In this document: piece after piece, positions 1 through 7,450 of the stretch
Position numbering within the stretch: the stretch's first letter is position 1
Layout: every line of letters starts with the position of its first letter
Virus record (IMG/VR): IMGVR_UViG_3300044729_000061
Span: 1-24,995 of that record
Source of the DNA: a virus
Reading direction: 5' to 3' (one strand)
DNA: 24,995 nt
The notes under the pieces: model-generated
Database searches by the model: none
What the model was told of the DNA's origin: nothing
Seen by the model: only the letters and a program-made list of their open reading frames with translations
Translations under genes and position numbers: made by a program

Positions 1-1341
1 ACTCCGTCTTTCCGGTCTCTGGCCAACGACGACCTTCCCGCTTCTGGCGTGGTTGCCGCGACCTACGGTACGGCTTCTGCTGTTCCGGTGTTCACGGTCA
101 ACGCCAAGGGTGTCGTGACCAATGTCACCAACACCACGATCGCCATCTCGAACACTCAGGTGTCTGGCCTGGGCACGATGTCCACCCAGAACGCCACTTC
201 TGTGGCCATCACGGGTGGGGCGATTGACGGCACGACCATCGGCGGGACGACTCCTGCTGCGGGTACGTTCACTTCGGTGACGATGACTTCCGGGACGATC
301 ACCACGGCTCCGGTCAGTGGCAACGACATCGTCAACAAGACCTACGCGGATTCGATCGCCTCAGGCATCAACTTCCACCAGTCCTGCGTCTACGCCACGA
401 CTACGGCTCTTGCGGCGAACACCTACAACAACGGCATCTCCGGTGTTGGAGCAACCCTGACCGGGAACGTCAACGGTGCTCTGGTCATTGATGGCCACAC
501 CTTCGTTTCCCCGACGGATGTTGGCAAGCGGGTTCTGATCAAGAACGAAGGTAACGCTGCGTACAACGGCGTCTATACCGTCACGCAGACGGGTAGCGCC
601 GGTGCTGTGTACATCCTGACCCGTGCGACTGACTTCGATACCGCGGGCTCTGGTGTTGACCAGATCGATCAGGGCGACTTCTTCCTGATCACCGCGGGTA
701 CGGCGAATGCCAATACTTCGTGGGTGCAGCAGACTCCGCTGCCAGTCACGGTTGGTACGACGGGAATCGTCTTCTCGCAGTTCGGTGCGCCGCTGACCTA
801 CTCAGCCGGGACTGGGCTGAATGAGTCCCCTGCCTACACCTTCAACATCGCCAACACCGGCGTGACATCCGGGAACTACGGGAGTGCTTCCTCTGTCCCG
901 GCGATCTCGGTCAATGCTCAGGGCCAAATAACCTCTGCGACCAACACCTCGATTGCGATCGCCGCATCGCAAGTCACATCTGGATCGTTTGGGGTAGATC
1001 GTGGCGCGGTTGGCATCACCAGTTATGCCGCAGGCGACATCATTTATGCCAACACCACCACATCTTTTGACAAACTGGCGATTGGCGCGGCAAGCCGGAT
1101 TCTGACTTCTACAGGGTCTGCTCCGTCATGGACTGATCCGTCAACCATTACGGTTGGCACGGCCACAAACGCCACCAATGCAACGAATGTCGGAGTGGCG
1201 GTAGACAGCACCAATGCCAACTACTTCCTCGGCATTTACAGTACAAATACCGGGAACTTGCCTACTAAGGTGGCAACTGGTCTGACCGCTAATCCTTCCA
1301 CCGGCATGATTACTGGTGGCATCTCTGGAGGAACCTTCTGA
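1..1341 (+). CDS. tail fibre protein, 5' end missing
   Basis: The frame is open from base 1 and the residues before the GTG at 49 (FRSLANDDLPASG) are typical fibre sequence, so the real start lies left of the window. The protein is low-complexity and rich in Thr, Ser, Gly and Ala, as in beta-structured trimeric phage fibres. One unit (AATYGTASAVPVFTVNAKG, about 55-155) recurs near 855-960 as SGNYGSASSVPAISVNAQG. A globular-looking segment near 350-800 separates them. A segment near 1035-1140 (GDIIYANTTTSFDKL, then SAPSWT) is of a kind common in phage fibres. It ends in GGISGGTF. The stop overlaps the next ATG by one base (TGATG). It likely binds the host surface. Which end of the fibre this is cannot be told. 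Confidence 0.8.
   Translation, partial: TPSFRSLANDDLPASGVVAATYGTASAVPVFTVNAKGVVTNVTNTTIAISNTQVSGLGTMSTQNATSVAITGGAIDGTTIGGTTPAAGTFTSVTMTSGTITTAPVSGNDIVNKTYADSIASGINFHQSCVYATTTALAANTYNNGISGVGATLTGNVNGALVIDGHTFVSPTDVGKRVLIKNEGNAAYNGVYTVTQTGSAGAVYILTRATDFDTAGSGVDQIDQGDFFLITAGTANANTSWVQQTPLPVTVGTTGIVFSQFGAPLTYSAGTGLNESPAYTFNIANTGVTSGNYGSASSVPAISVNAQGQITSATNTSIAIAASQVTSGSFGVDRGAVGITSYAAGDIIYANTTTSFDKLAIGAASRILTSTGSAPSWTDPSTITVGTATNATNATNVGVAVDSTNANYFLGIYSTNTGNLPTKVATGLTANPSTGMITGGISGGTF
1327..1332 (+). promoter_or_regulatory. ribosome-binding site embedded in the upstream fibre C-terminus
   Basis: GGAGGA lies 8 bases before the ATG at 1341. It is formed by the two glycine codons of the terminal SGGTF of the preceding fibre gene, so the conserved C-terminal peptide and the signal for the next gene share the same bases. 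Confidence 0.7.
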
Positions 1342-2594
1342 TGGCTGCAACAGGCTTCACCCCGATCCAACTCTACAGAACCTCTACGGCTTCGGCCGCG
1401 CCGACCGCGGGGAACCTTGCAGACGGCGAACTGGCCATCAACGTCACCGACGGCAAGTTGTTCTACAAGGACAACGCAAGTGCTGTTCAGGTCATCGGTT
1501 GGAAGGTGGTTCCCGCAACGGCAGGTGGAACTGGTCTTACCTCTTCTGGCGCCAATGGAAACGTCCTGACCTCCAACGGCACTACCTGGACTTCGGCTGC
1601 CCTGCCTGCCGGTGGTTTGACCTATATCTACACGACCACGCCGATCACGCTGACGGACAAGCAAGGCGCGTTGGCTGACACCTCTGGTGGTGCGTTCACC
1701 ATCACGCTGCCTGCAACGCCTGCTACGGGCGCTCAGGTTGTCGTGGCTGATGCCGGAGCATCTTGGGGTACCAACAACCTGACGGTTGGCCGCAACGGCT
1801 CTACCATCGGTGGAATCGCTCAGGACTTGGTCTGCGACATCACCGGTGTCAGTGTCCAGTTGGTCTACGACGGCACCACCTGGGAGGTGTACGCCCAGAT
1901 CGGCGGCAACGGTGGCAACGCCGCGACTCAGCCTGGGAACAACAACTTCACGGGCGCCAACACCTTCTACAACAACAGCGGTCAGGTCTTCGGAACCGGG
2001 ACTACCTCTCAGGACGGCATCATCCTGGCCGGACGGGCGGGGGGTTCTTCATCTCTGCGGGCAACACTTCAGCCTGCAACGCTGTCAGGCAACCAGACTC
2101 TCACGCTCCCGGACGCCACGAGCACCCTGGCCGTTCTGGGCTTGGCTCAGACCTTCACCGCTACGCAGACCCTGACGGGCTCTTCTAGCGTCCTGGGGGC
2201 GGTTCTGAGCGACACCGCAGAGGTGACGACCATCTCCGCAACTGCTGCGACGGGCACGATTGCTTACGACACCACCACCCAGTCGGTGCTGTTCTACACC
2301 TCCAACGCTTCTGCGAACTGGACGGTGAACTTCCGGGGATCGAGCGGAACGAGCCTGAACACGTTGATGTCCACGGGTCAGTCTCTGACAGTGGCCTTCT
2401 TGGTGACCCAAGGCGCAACTGCGTACTACAACAGTGCGGTGCAGATCGACGGCAGCAGCGTCACGCCGAAGTGGCAAGGCGGCACGGCCCCGAGCGCAGG
2501 CAATGCGAGTGGCATTGACGCCTACGTCTACACGATCATCAAAACTGGTAGCGCCACGTTCACGGTCCTGGCTTCGCAAACCAAGTTTGCATAA
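1341..2594 (+). CDS. tail fibre / receptor-binding-type structural protein
   Basis: A 417-residue phage fibre protein. The N-terminal region contains NLADGELAINVTDGKLFYKD, the attachment-type motif seen at the start of many phage fibres, followed by TAGGTGLTSSG and a GNVLTSNGTTWT segment. The middle (about residues 110-190) has the pattern DTSGGAFTITLPATP, then NNLTVGRNGSTI and VQLVYDGTTWEVYA, which recurs across fibre proteins of marine and freshwater phages. The C-terminal half is Thr/Ser rich. No enzymatic motif (lyase, hydrolase or peptidase) is visible. The start is set by the 1-base overlap with the upstream stop and the GGAGGA 8 bases before. It probably acts at the distal tail in host recognition; its partner and receptor are unknown. 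Confidence 0.75.
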   Translation: MAATGFTPIQLYRTSTASAAPTAGNLADGELAINVTDGKLFYKDNASAVQVIGWKVVPATAGGTGLTSSGANGNVLTSNGTTWTSAALPAGGLTYIYTTTPITLTDKQGALADTSGGAFTITLPATPATGAQVVVADAGASWGTNNLTVGRNGSTIGGIAQDLVCDITGVSVQLVYDGTTWEVYAQIGGNGGNAATQPGNNNFTGANTFYNNSGQVFGTGTTSQDGIILAGRAGGSSSLRATLQPATLSGNQTLTLPDATSTLAVLGLAQTFTATQTLTGSSSVLGAVLSDTAEVTTISATAATGTIAYDTTTQSVLFYTSNASANWTVNFRGSSGTSLNTLMSTGQSLTVAFLVTQGATAYYNSAVQIDGSSVTPKWQGGTAPSAGNASGIDAYVYTIIKTGSATFTVLASQTKFA

Positions 2595-2604
2595 GGGGTA
2601 GACG

Positions 2605-4557
2605 ATGCCGTTGCTTGAAACCAAAGGTGCTGCGTCAGCCCAAGGGTTCGGCCTGACGCTTCAGCAGGCCGCGGCCAACTACATCGAGGACGTGTTCTCG
2701 ACGTGGCTCTACACCGGCAATGGCTCTACGCAGACCATCACCACTGGCATTGATCTGGCGGGGAAAGGTGGGATGCTGTGGATTAAGAATAGGTCATCGG
2801 CTACCAACAATATCATTAGTGATACCGTGCGGGGGGCCGGTAACTTTTTGATGTCCAATGCCTCATCCCAGCAGTTTTTTAATACCGATAACGTCAGTGC
2901 TTTAAGTTCTACGGGATTTTCTGTTGGTGTTGACAGCAACACTAATGGCACAGCAGGAAACCTGTATGCCTCATGGACATTCCGCAAGCAGCCGAAGTTC
3001 TTTGATGTGGTGACGTATACGGGGAATGGAAGTAATCGAGCAATTTCTCATAACTTAGGATCAACCCCTGGATGCATTATTGTTAAATCTACAAGCGCGT
3101 CAGGATTCTGGGCTGTTTACCACAGATCAGAAGGTGCAACTAAAGTTTTGTTGTTAAACACAACTGGAGCGTCTGTAGCGGTAAGTTCATATTGGAATGA
3201 TACAGCGCCAACATCAACGCAATTTACCGTTGGAACCGCAAGCGCAGTAAACGATAACGGAGTTACCTACGTCGCCTACCTCTTCGCCCACGACGCAGGA
3301 GGCTTTGGCCTGACGGGTACGGACAATGTGATTTCGTGTGGGTCTTATACGGGCAATGGCAGCACAACAGGCCCGACGATCACGCTTGGATACGAGCCAC
3401 AGTGGTTATTGGTAAAAAGAGCCTCCGGAACTTCTAACTGGTTCTTGATGGATGTAATGCGAGAGTTGACGACAGACAACAATTCTTACCTATATGCAAA
3501 CGCCTCTGATCCCGAGTATTCAAATCTTGGAAGATTTGCCATAACTTCCACGGGATTTAAAGTAATAACAAGCAATTCATCAGAGAACGCTACCGGAGAG
3601 ACCTACATCTACATCGCCATCCGTCGCGGCCCGATGAAAACTCCGACGACGGGGACGAGTGTGTTTCAGCCTACGACATGGACTGGAACGGGCGCGGCAT
3701 TGCAGCAGAACGTAAACATCAACTACGACTCTTTCATGCAGTGGCGTCGAAACGGAGGGTATTCAACGCCGTGGATGGATAGGCTGAGGGGCTTCGGTTA
3801 CTCGCTTTATACGCAGCAAACGAGTGCGGAAGTAAATCAAACTGCATTCATTGCGGGTACGCTTCGAAACAACTTCGTCAATTTTGTTGACGGCACTTAC
3901 AACTTGAACGGAGAGCCGTGGCTTAACTACGCGTTTGTCCGCGCCCCCGGCTTCTTTGATGTGGTTTGCTATACGGGGACGGGTGCTAACCGCACTGTGA
4001 GTCATAACTTAGGCGTTGTGCCGGAGTTGATGATTGTGAAGTCTCGATCTATTGCTCAGAATTGGCCGGTTTATTCGGCGGCTACTGGAGCAGGCAATAG
4101 ACTAAGAGTTGACTCAAACGGCGCATCTGCTGCTGATACAACACTTTGGAACAACACAGCCCCAACTGCCTCTGTGTTTTCGCTAGGCACTAACACAGAG
4201 TCAAATTCCAACACAGCAACCTACGTTGCCTACCTCTTTGCCTCCTGCCCGGGCGTCAGCAAGGTCGGAACATACACCGGCACAGGCGCGTTGCAGACCA
4301 TCAACTGCGGTTTCACGGGTGGCGCTCGGTTTGTTTTGATTAAGCGTACTGACGGTATTGGGGGTTGGTTTGTGTACGACTCTGCTCGGGGCCTGAGCAG
4401 CGGCAACGATCCATATTTACTGTTAAACACCACGGATGCGGAAGTCACGAGCACCAACTACGTTGACACCACCAGTGTGGGGTTCCAAGTCACCGCAGCA
4501 GCACCGGCGGGGTTGAACGCAAACGGCGGGACCTTCGTGTTCCTTGCAATTTCGTAA
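2605..4557 (+). CDS. six-module tail fibre/tail surface protein (DUF7483-like repeats)
   Basis: A 650-residue protein made of six tandem modules of about 90-100 residues. Each opens with YTGNG, YTGTG or WTGTG and closes with a hydrophobic strand such as YVAYLF, YIYIAIRRG or FVFLAIS. Modules lie at about residues 34-127, 137-228, 247-341, 358-446, 455-546 and 556-650. Modules 1-3 and 4-6 look like one three-module block copied: FFDVVTYTGNGSNR and FFDVVCYTGTGANR sit at the same place in each half, followed by SHNLG and IVKS. This repeat style is frequent in environmental phage tail proteins (I recall the name DUF7483). The fold is presumably beta-sandwich, possibly carbohydrate-binding, which is inference. 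AAGGGG lies 6 bases before the ATG. Base composition is uneven, with clearly AT-richer patches (about 2780-3250, 3470-3600 and 4020-4210) beside GC-richer ones, as expected from module exchange. Confidence 0.75.
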   Translation: MPLLETKGAASAQGFGLTLQQAAANYIEDVFSTWLYTGNGSTQTITTGIDLAGKGGMLWIKNRSSATNNIISDTVRGAGNFLMSNASSQQFFNTDNVSALSSTGFSVGVDSNTNGTAGNLYASWTFRKQPKFFDVVTYTGNGSNRAISHNLGSTPGCIIVKSTSASGFWAVYHRSEGATKVLLLNTTGASVAVSSYWNDTAPTSTQFTVGTASAVNDNGVTYVAYLFAHDAGGFGLTGTDNVISCGSYTGNGSTTGPTITLGYEPQWLLVKRASGTSNWFLMDVMRELTTDNNSYLYANASDPEYSNLGRFAITSTGFKVITSNSSENATGETYIYIAIRRGPMKTPTTGTSVFQPTTWTGTGAALQQNVNINYDSFMQWRRNGGYSTPWMDRLRGFGYSLYTQQTSAEVNQTAFIAGTLRNNFVNFVDGTYNLNGEPWLNYAFVRAPGFFDVVCYTGTGANRTVSHNLGVVPELMIVKSRSIAQNWPVYSAATGAGNRLRVDSNGASAADTTLWNNTAPTASVFSLGTNTESNSNTATYVAYLFASCPGVSKVGTYTGTGALQTINCGFTGGARFVLIKRTDGIGGWFVYDSARGLSSGNDPYLLLNTTDAEVTSTNYVDTTSVGFQVTAAAPAGLNANGGTFVFLAIS

Positions 4558-4559
4558 AC

Positions 4560-5105
4560 ATGGCACACACAAACCTTTATCTCAAGGCGTATACGCAACA
4601 CAAGAGCAACGCCAAGACGCGAGGCGTGGAGTTTCTGTTTACCTTTGAGCAGTGGCGCGACTGGTGGATAGCCACTGGCAAGTGGGAGCAGCGTGGTCGT
4701 GGTCGCGGCAAATACTGCATGAGGCGTCATGGCGACATCGGCCCGTACAGCATTGACAACGTGTTCTGCGGCACTAACGAGGACAACGTGCGCGATGGAA
4801 ATGTCGGGAAAGTGGATAGCCTTGTAACGCGCCTCAAGAAGTCTGAGGCACTTATTGGCAAGCCGAAACCTTGGGCAGTTGGCGACCGCAACCCTATGCA
4901 CCGGCCTGAAGTCAAGGCGAAAATGAGTGCTGCTATTGGTGGCGCAAACCACTACAACGCGATTGGAGTGACGACCCCGCAAGGGTTCTTCCCAACCGCC
5001 AAGGCTGCGGCGGCAGCACTAGGAATGAAGAAGCCAACTGTTGAATGGCGAGCGCGGCACAACAAGTTTGGTTTTAGTTACGGAAACCACCTCGCCATCG
5101 CATAA
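4560..5105 (+). CDS. HNH/NUMOD3-type homing-endonuclease-like DNA-binding protein
   Basis: 181 residues. Residues 11-36 (THKS-like helix, then FTFEQWRDWW) and 49-82 (RGKYCMRRHGDIGPYSIDN, then NEDNVRDG) match the arrangement seen in small phage HNH-family proteins, where RxGDxGxYxxxNV is followed by a T/NxxEN motif. Residues 100-127 (GKPKPW to GDRNPMHRPEVKAKMS) resemble a NUMOD3 DNA-binding motif, and residues 139-173 (TPQGFFPTAKAAAAALGM and after) resemble a NUMOD1-like helix-turn-helix. The Cys and His pattern of a classical HNH site is incomplete, so nuclease activity is unproven. It could be a DNA-binding relative only. The ATG is 2 bases after the upstream stop and lacks a recognisable Shine-Dalgarno sequence. 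It sits between a fibre gene and a chaperone-like gene, consistent with a free-standing mobile gene inserted in the fibre operon. Confidence 0.6.
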   Translation: MAHTNLYLKAYTQHKSNAKTRGVEFLFTFEQWRDWWIATGKWEQRGRGRGKYCMRRHGDIGPYSIDNVFCGTNEDNVRDGNVGKVDSLVTRLKKSEALIGKPKPWAVGDRNPMHRPEVKAKMSAAIGGANHYNAIGVTTPQGFFPTAKAAAAALGMKKPTVEWRARHNKFGFSYGNHLAIA

Positions 5106-5114
5106 GGAGCAATC

Positions 5115-5612
5115 ATGGAAATCAGAATCAGGGCCACTGGCCAAGTGATGTTGGAGGATGAACTCCGGCGTTGGGCGCGGGACAACGGTGGCCCGTCATG
5201 GGATCGCACCACGGACGAGGTGCTAGAGGCGCTTGGCGCTGATGTGGTCTTTGAAGGCCCACAAGCGACCGGAGGTACGGTCTATCAGTTCTCCATGCGT
5301 CAAGGCGTGGAGCAGATTGACGGTAAGTGGTTCACCAAGCACGTTCTTGGCCCGATCTTCACGGACACAGCCGAAGCCACCGCTGCCGAGCAGGAAGCCG
5401 CCTACAAGGCTCAGAAGGACGCCGAGCAAGCCAAGGCTGTGCGCGAGCAGCGCAGCCAAAAACTCAAGGACACGGACTGGACGGTCATCAAGGCTTTGGA
5501 GTCAAATACGCCTCAGAACTTTGATATGGCAGCGTACCGTCAGGCACTGCGGGACATCACCTCGCAAGCCGGGTTCCCCTGGACAGTGCAGTGGCCCACT
5601 CAGCCGGAGTAA
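5115..5612 (+). CDS. tail fibre assembly chaperone-like protein (first copy)
   Basis: 165 residues. The C-terminal part (about 115-165: LKDTDWTVIKALES, then YRQALRDITSQAGFPW and VQWPTQPE) matches the C-terminal signature of small phage tail-fibre assembly proteins (Phage_tail_APC type). The N-terminus (MEIRIRATGQVMLEDELRRW) and the middle QIDGKWFTKHVLGP segment, followed by a charged helix (AEQEAAYKAQKDAEQAKAVREQRSQ, about residues 90-114), also fit that class. The expected role is folding or trimerising an adjacent fibre in the cytoplasm. The last part is nearly the same as that of the gene at 6780, and 22 bases are identical (5589-5610 and 7110-7131). AAGGAG lies 5 bases before the start. 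Its natural partner may be the fibre at 2605 or the one just downstream at 5616. Confidence 0.65.
   Translation: MEIRIRATGQVMLEDELRRWARDNGGPSWDRTTDEVLEALGADVVFEGPQATGGTVYQFSMRQGVEQIDGKWFTKHVLGPIFTDTAEATAAEQEAAYKAQKDAEQAKAVREQRSQKLKDTDWTVIKALESNTPQNFDMAAYRQALRDITSQAGFPWTVQWPTQPE
5606..5609 (+). promoter_or_regulatory. ribosome-binding site inside the chaperone-like C-terminal codons
   Basis: GGAG, from the terminal Pro-Glu codons CCGGAG, sits 6 bases before the ATG at 5616. The same bases end the second chaperone-like gene (7127-7130), 5 bases before the ATG at 7136. Confidence 0.6.
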
Positions 5613-5615
5613 GAC

Positions 5616-6770
5616 ATGGCAAACCTTTCCAACATCATCACGCCCACCAACGTCCTGACGGCCAGTAGCACCAACACGCTGTCTAACAAAACCATCAGCG
5701 GGGCGAGCAACACGATCACCAACGTCAGCCTGTCTACAGGCGTCACCGGCACGCTTCCGGTCGCTAATGGTGGTACTGGACAAACCACCTATACGGACGG
5801 ACAACTGTTGATTGGCAACAGCACGGGCAATACGCTTACCAAAGCAACGCTGACAGCAGGCTCTGGGGTAACTATTACCAACGGCTCTGGTTCTATCACC
5901 ATTGCCGCATCTGGCGGAAGTGCTAATTTCCAAGAGTTTACTTCTTCTGGCACTTGGACAAAACCTTCCGGCGCTACCTTTGTGTTGGTTGAGGTGTGGG
6001 GTGCAGGTGGCGGTGGCGGCAGTGGTGGTAGCGGAGGAACTCGTTCTGGTGGTTCTGCCGGTGCTGGCGGTGCGTATGCTTATCGTTTGTTCAAAGCATC
6101 TGATCTAAGCGCAACTGAAAGCATCACGATTGGAGCAGGCGGAACTGGAGGAACGGGAGTTTTAAGCGCAAATGGGAATAATGGTACATCCGGGGGCGCG
6201 AGTAATTTTGGAACAAAACTGTATGCCTATGGGGGCGATCAAGGTGAGGGAGGCGCTACAGCCGTTAGAGCCGGTTCCAGAGGCGGCGGTGTTCTAAATT
6301 CTTCAGGAGACCCCCGAAACTATGCATCATCAGGATATCAAACCGGCCAATTCGGCGGCGTAAATACCGTATCACCGAATTTTGCTGGTGCCTCTTCTGG
6401 ATTTGGTGGTGGAGGTGGCGGAGGCTCTCCAACAAGCGGGGCCGGACAAGAAGGAGGCTGCTCGTATCAAGGCGGAGCGGGTGGCGGTGGAGGCGGTGGC
6501 TCTAGTAGCGGCGCAGGAGGAGCGGGAGGTTCGATTACAGGAGCAAGCGGCGGCGGCGGAAGCGGCGGTAGCGTTGGAGGCCCAGGATCAGCAGGCTCTA
6601 CATTTAGATTCGGAGGCGGCGGTGGCGCAGCAGATAGCGTAACCGTCGGAGGCGCAGGAGGCGCAGGAGGAGTTGCTGCGGGTGGTGGCGGAGGCGGTTA
6701 CTCAGGCGCGAACGACAGCGGCGCAGGCGGTAATGGTGGTAATGGATACTGCCGTGTCTATACTTGGTAA
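5616..6770 (+). CDS. glycine-rich tail fibre/adhesin
   Basis: 384 residues in two parts. Residues 1-108 are a beta-structured fibre stalk with NTLSNKTISGASNTIT, GTLPVANGGTGQTTY and a GSGVTITNGSGSITIAASG segment, all frequent in phage fibres. From about residue 109 (FTSSGTWTKPSGATFVLVEV, then WGAGGGGG) to the end comes a glycine-rich domain with long Gly/Ser/Ala runs, closing in NGGNGYCRVYTW. The pattern is that of phage glycine-rich tip domains; polyglycine sandwiches such as the T-even gp38 adhesin are the structural analogy, not a proven relation. Variable loops between Gly runs would contact the receptor (inference). The stretch at about 6100-6400 is somewhat AT-richer than its surroundings. 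The start follows the upstream stop by 3 bases. The assembly-chaperone-like gene directly downstream is a plausible partner. Confidence 0.75.
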   Translation: MANLSNIITPTNVLTASSTNTLSNKTISGASNTITNVSLSTGVTGTLPVANGGTGQTTYTDGQLLIGNSTGNTLTKATLTAGSGVTITNGSGSITIAASGGSANFQEFTSSGTWTKPSGATFVLVEVWGAGGGGGSGGSGGTRSGGSAGAGGAYAYRLFKASDLSATESITIGAGGTGGTGVLSANGNNGTSGGASNFGTKLYAYGGDQGEGGATAVRAGSRGGGVLNSSGDPRNYASSGYQTGQFGGVNTVSPNFAGASSGFGGGGGGGSPTSGAGQEGGCSYQGGAGGGGGGGSSSGAGGAGGSITGASGGGGSGGSVGGPGSAGSTFRFGGGGGAADSVTVGGAGGAGGVAAGGGGGGYSGANDSGAGGNGGNGYCRVYTW

Positions 6771-6779
6771 GGGAAAAAC

Positions 6780-7133
6780 ATGAGATACGCAATCATCAAA
6801 GATGGCAAGGTGGCAAACATTGCGGTTGCCGATCCTGAATATGCACAGTCTCAAGGTTGGGTTGAATGCTCTTCCGGTGTTGACATTGGATGGGTGTTTG
6901 ATGGCAACACACCACTACCACCTCCTCCTGATACTGAAGGTGAAGCAGCAAAAGTAAGGGCGCAACGCGATCAGTTGCTTATTGCTTCAGACATCAATGT
7001 ATTGCCTGATCGATGGAATTCGATGACCGTTGAACAGCAGCAGGCGTGGTCGACTTATCGCCAAGCCTTGCGCGACATCACCGCACAAGCCGGGTTTCCT
7101 TGGGACGTTCAGTGGCCCACTCAGCCGGAGTGA
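6780..7133 (+). CDS. tail fibre assembly chaperone-like protein (second copy)
   Basis: 117 residues. The N-terminus MRYAIIKDGKVANIAVADPE, then GWVECSSGVDIGW with VFDGNTPLPPPP, is the standard opening of small phage fibre-assembly proteins (a short beta region ending in a proline linker). The C-terminus (about 63-117: AQRDQLLIASDINVLPDRW, then YRQALRDITAQAGFPW and VQWPTQPE) is the APC-type signature. It is almost the same as the end of the gene at 5115, but the two N-terminal halves differ, so the pair shares only its tail. AAGGG lies 6 bases before the start. The position immediately after the glycine-rich fibre suggests it assembles that fibre. Confidence 0.7.
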   Translation: MRYAIIKDGKVANIAVADPEYAQSQGWVECSSGVDIGWVFDGNTPLPPPPDTEGEAAKVRAQRDQLLIASDINVLPDRWNSMTVEQQQAWSTYRQALRDITAQAGFPWDVQWPTQPE

Positions 7134-7135
7134 GC

Positions 7136-7282
7136 ATGGAACTTCGAGTACCTATTGAACTTGCTAACCAGATCATTGGTTACTTGGCCACCAAGCCTTA
7201 CCAAGAGGTCTTCCAACTCATTGACGGCCTGAAAGAGGCCGCCAAGCCCCCGCAACCACCCAAGGAGCAGGAAAATGGCTGA
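7136..7282 (+). CDS. small conserved phage protein, function unknown
   Basis: 48 residues (MELRVPIELANQIIGYLATK, then PYQEVFQLIDGLKEA and a proline-rich, charged tail). It looks like two helices and has no membrane segment. I chose the ATG at 7136 because GGAG lies 5 bases upstream and the start falls 2 bases after the preceding stop. The longer in-frame opening upstream would overlap the chaperone-like gene. Similar short proteins occur near fibre and lysis genes of environmental phages, but no function is known to me. It overlaps the next gene by 8 bases. Confidence 0.65.
   Translation: MELRVPIELANQIIGYLATKPYQEVFQLIDGLKEAAKPPQPPKEQENG
7262..7267 (+). promoter_or_regulatory. Shine-Dalgarno sequence for the 57-codon gene
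   Basis: AAGGAG lies 7 bases before the ATG at 7275 and is coded within the end of the upstream gene. It is the main support for the tiny downstream gene. Confidence 0.7.
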
Positions 7283-7448
7283 GAAGTGGATCCAGAAGGC
7301 GATATCTAAGCCTGGGGCCTTGCGAGAGGCTTTGGGCGTCAAGGAAGGGAAGAAGATCCCGGCCAAGAAGTTGTCTGTGAAGGAGTCTGACTCTCCCTTG
7401 ATGAAGAAGCGCAAGACCTTGGCTAAGACTTTGAGAGGTTTCGACTGA
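7275..7448 (+). CDS. tiny basic phage protein (57 residues)
   Basis: It starts MAEKWIQKAISKPGALREAL, continues GVKEGKKIPAKKLS and ends KKRKTLAKTLRGFD. It is strongly basic (about 14 lysines) and has no membrane segment. The pattern KPGALRxxLGVKxGxxIPAKKL is one I recognise from many small, unassigned phage proteins, where it forms the whole protein or a C-terminal part; the function is unknown. A nucleic-acid or virion-associated role fits its charge but is a guess. It is supported by a perfect AAGGAG at the right distance, tight packing (8-base overlap upstream, 2-base gap to the next ATG) and family resemblance. Its short length makes it easy to miss. Confidence 0.7.
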   Translation: MAEKWIQKAISKPGALREALGVKEGKKIPAKKLSVKESDSPLMKKRKTLAKTLRGFD

Positions 7449-7450
7449 TC

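Noticed and set aside
7046-7135. N-terminal extension of the small gene at 7136
   Set aside because: It would overlap the chaperone-like gene by about 90 bases. The ATG at 7136 has its own GGAG and starts 2 bases after the upstream stop.
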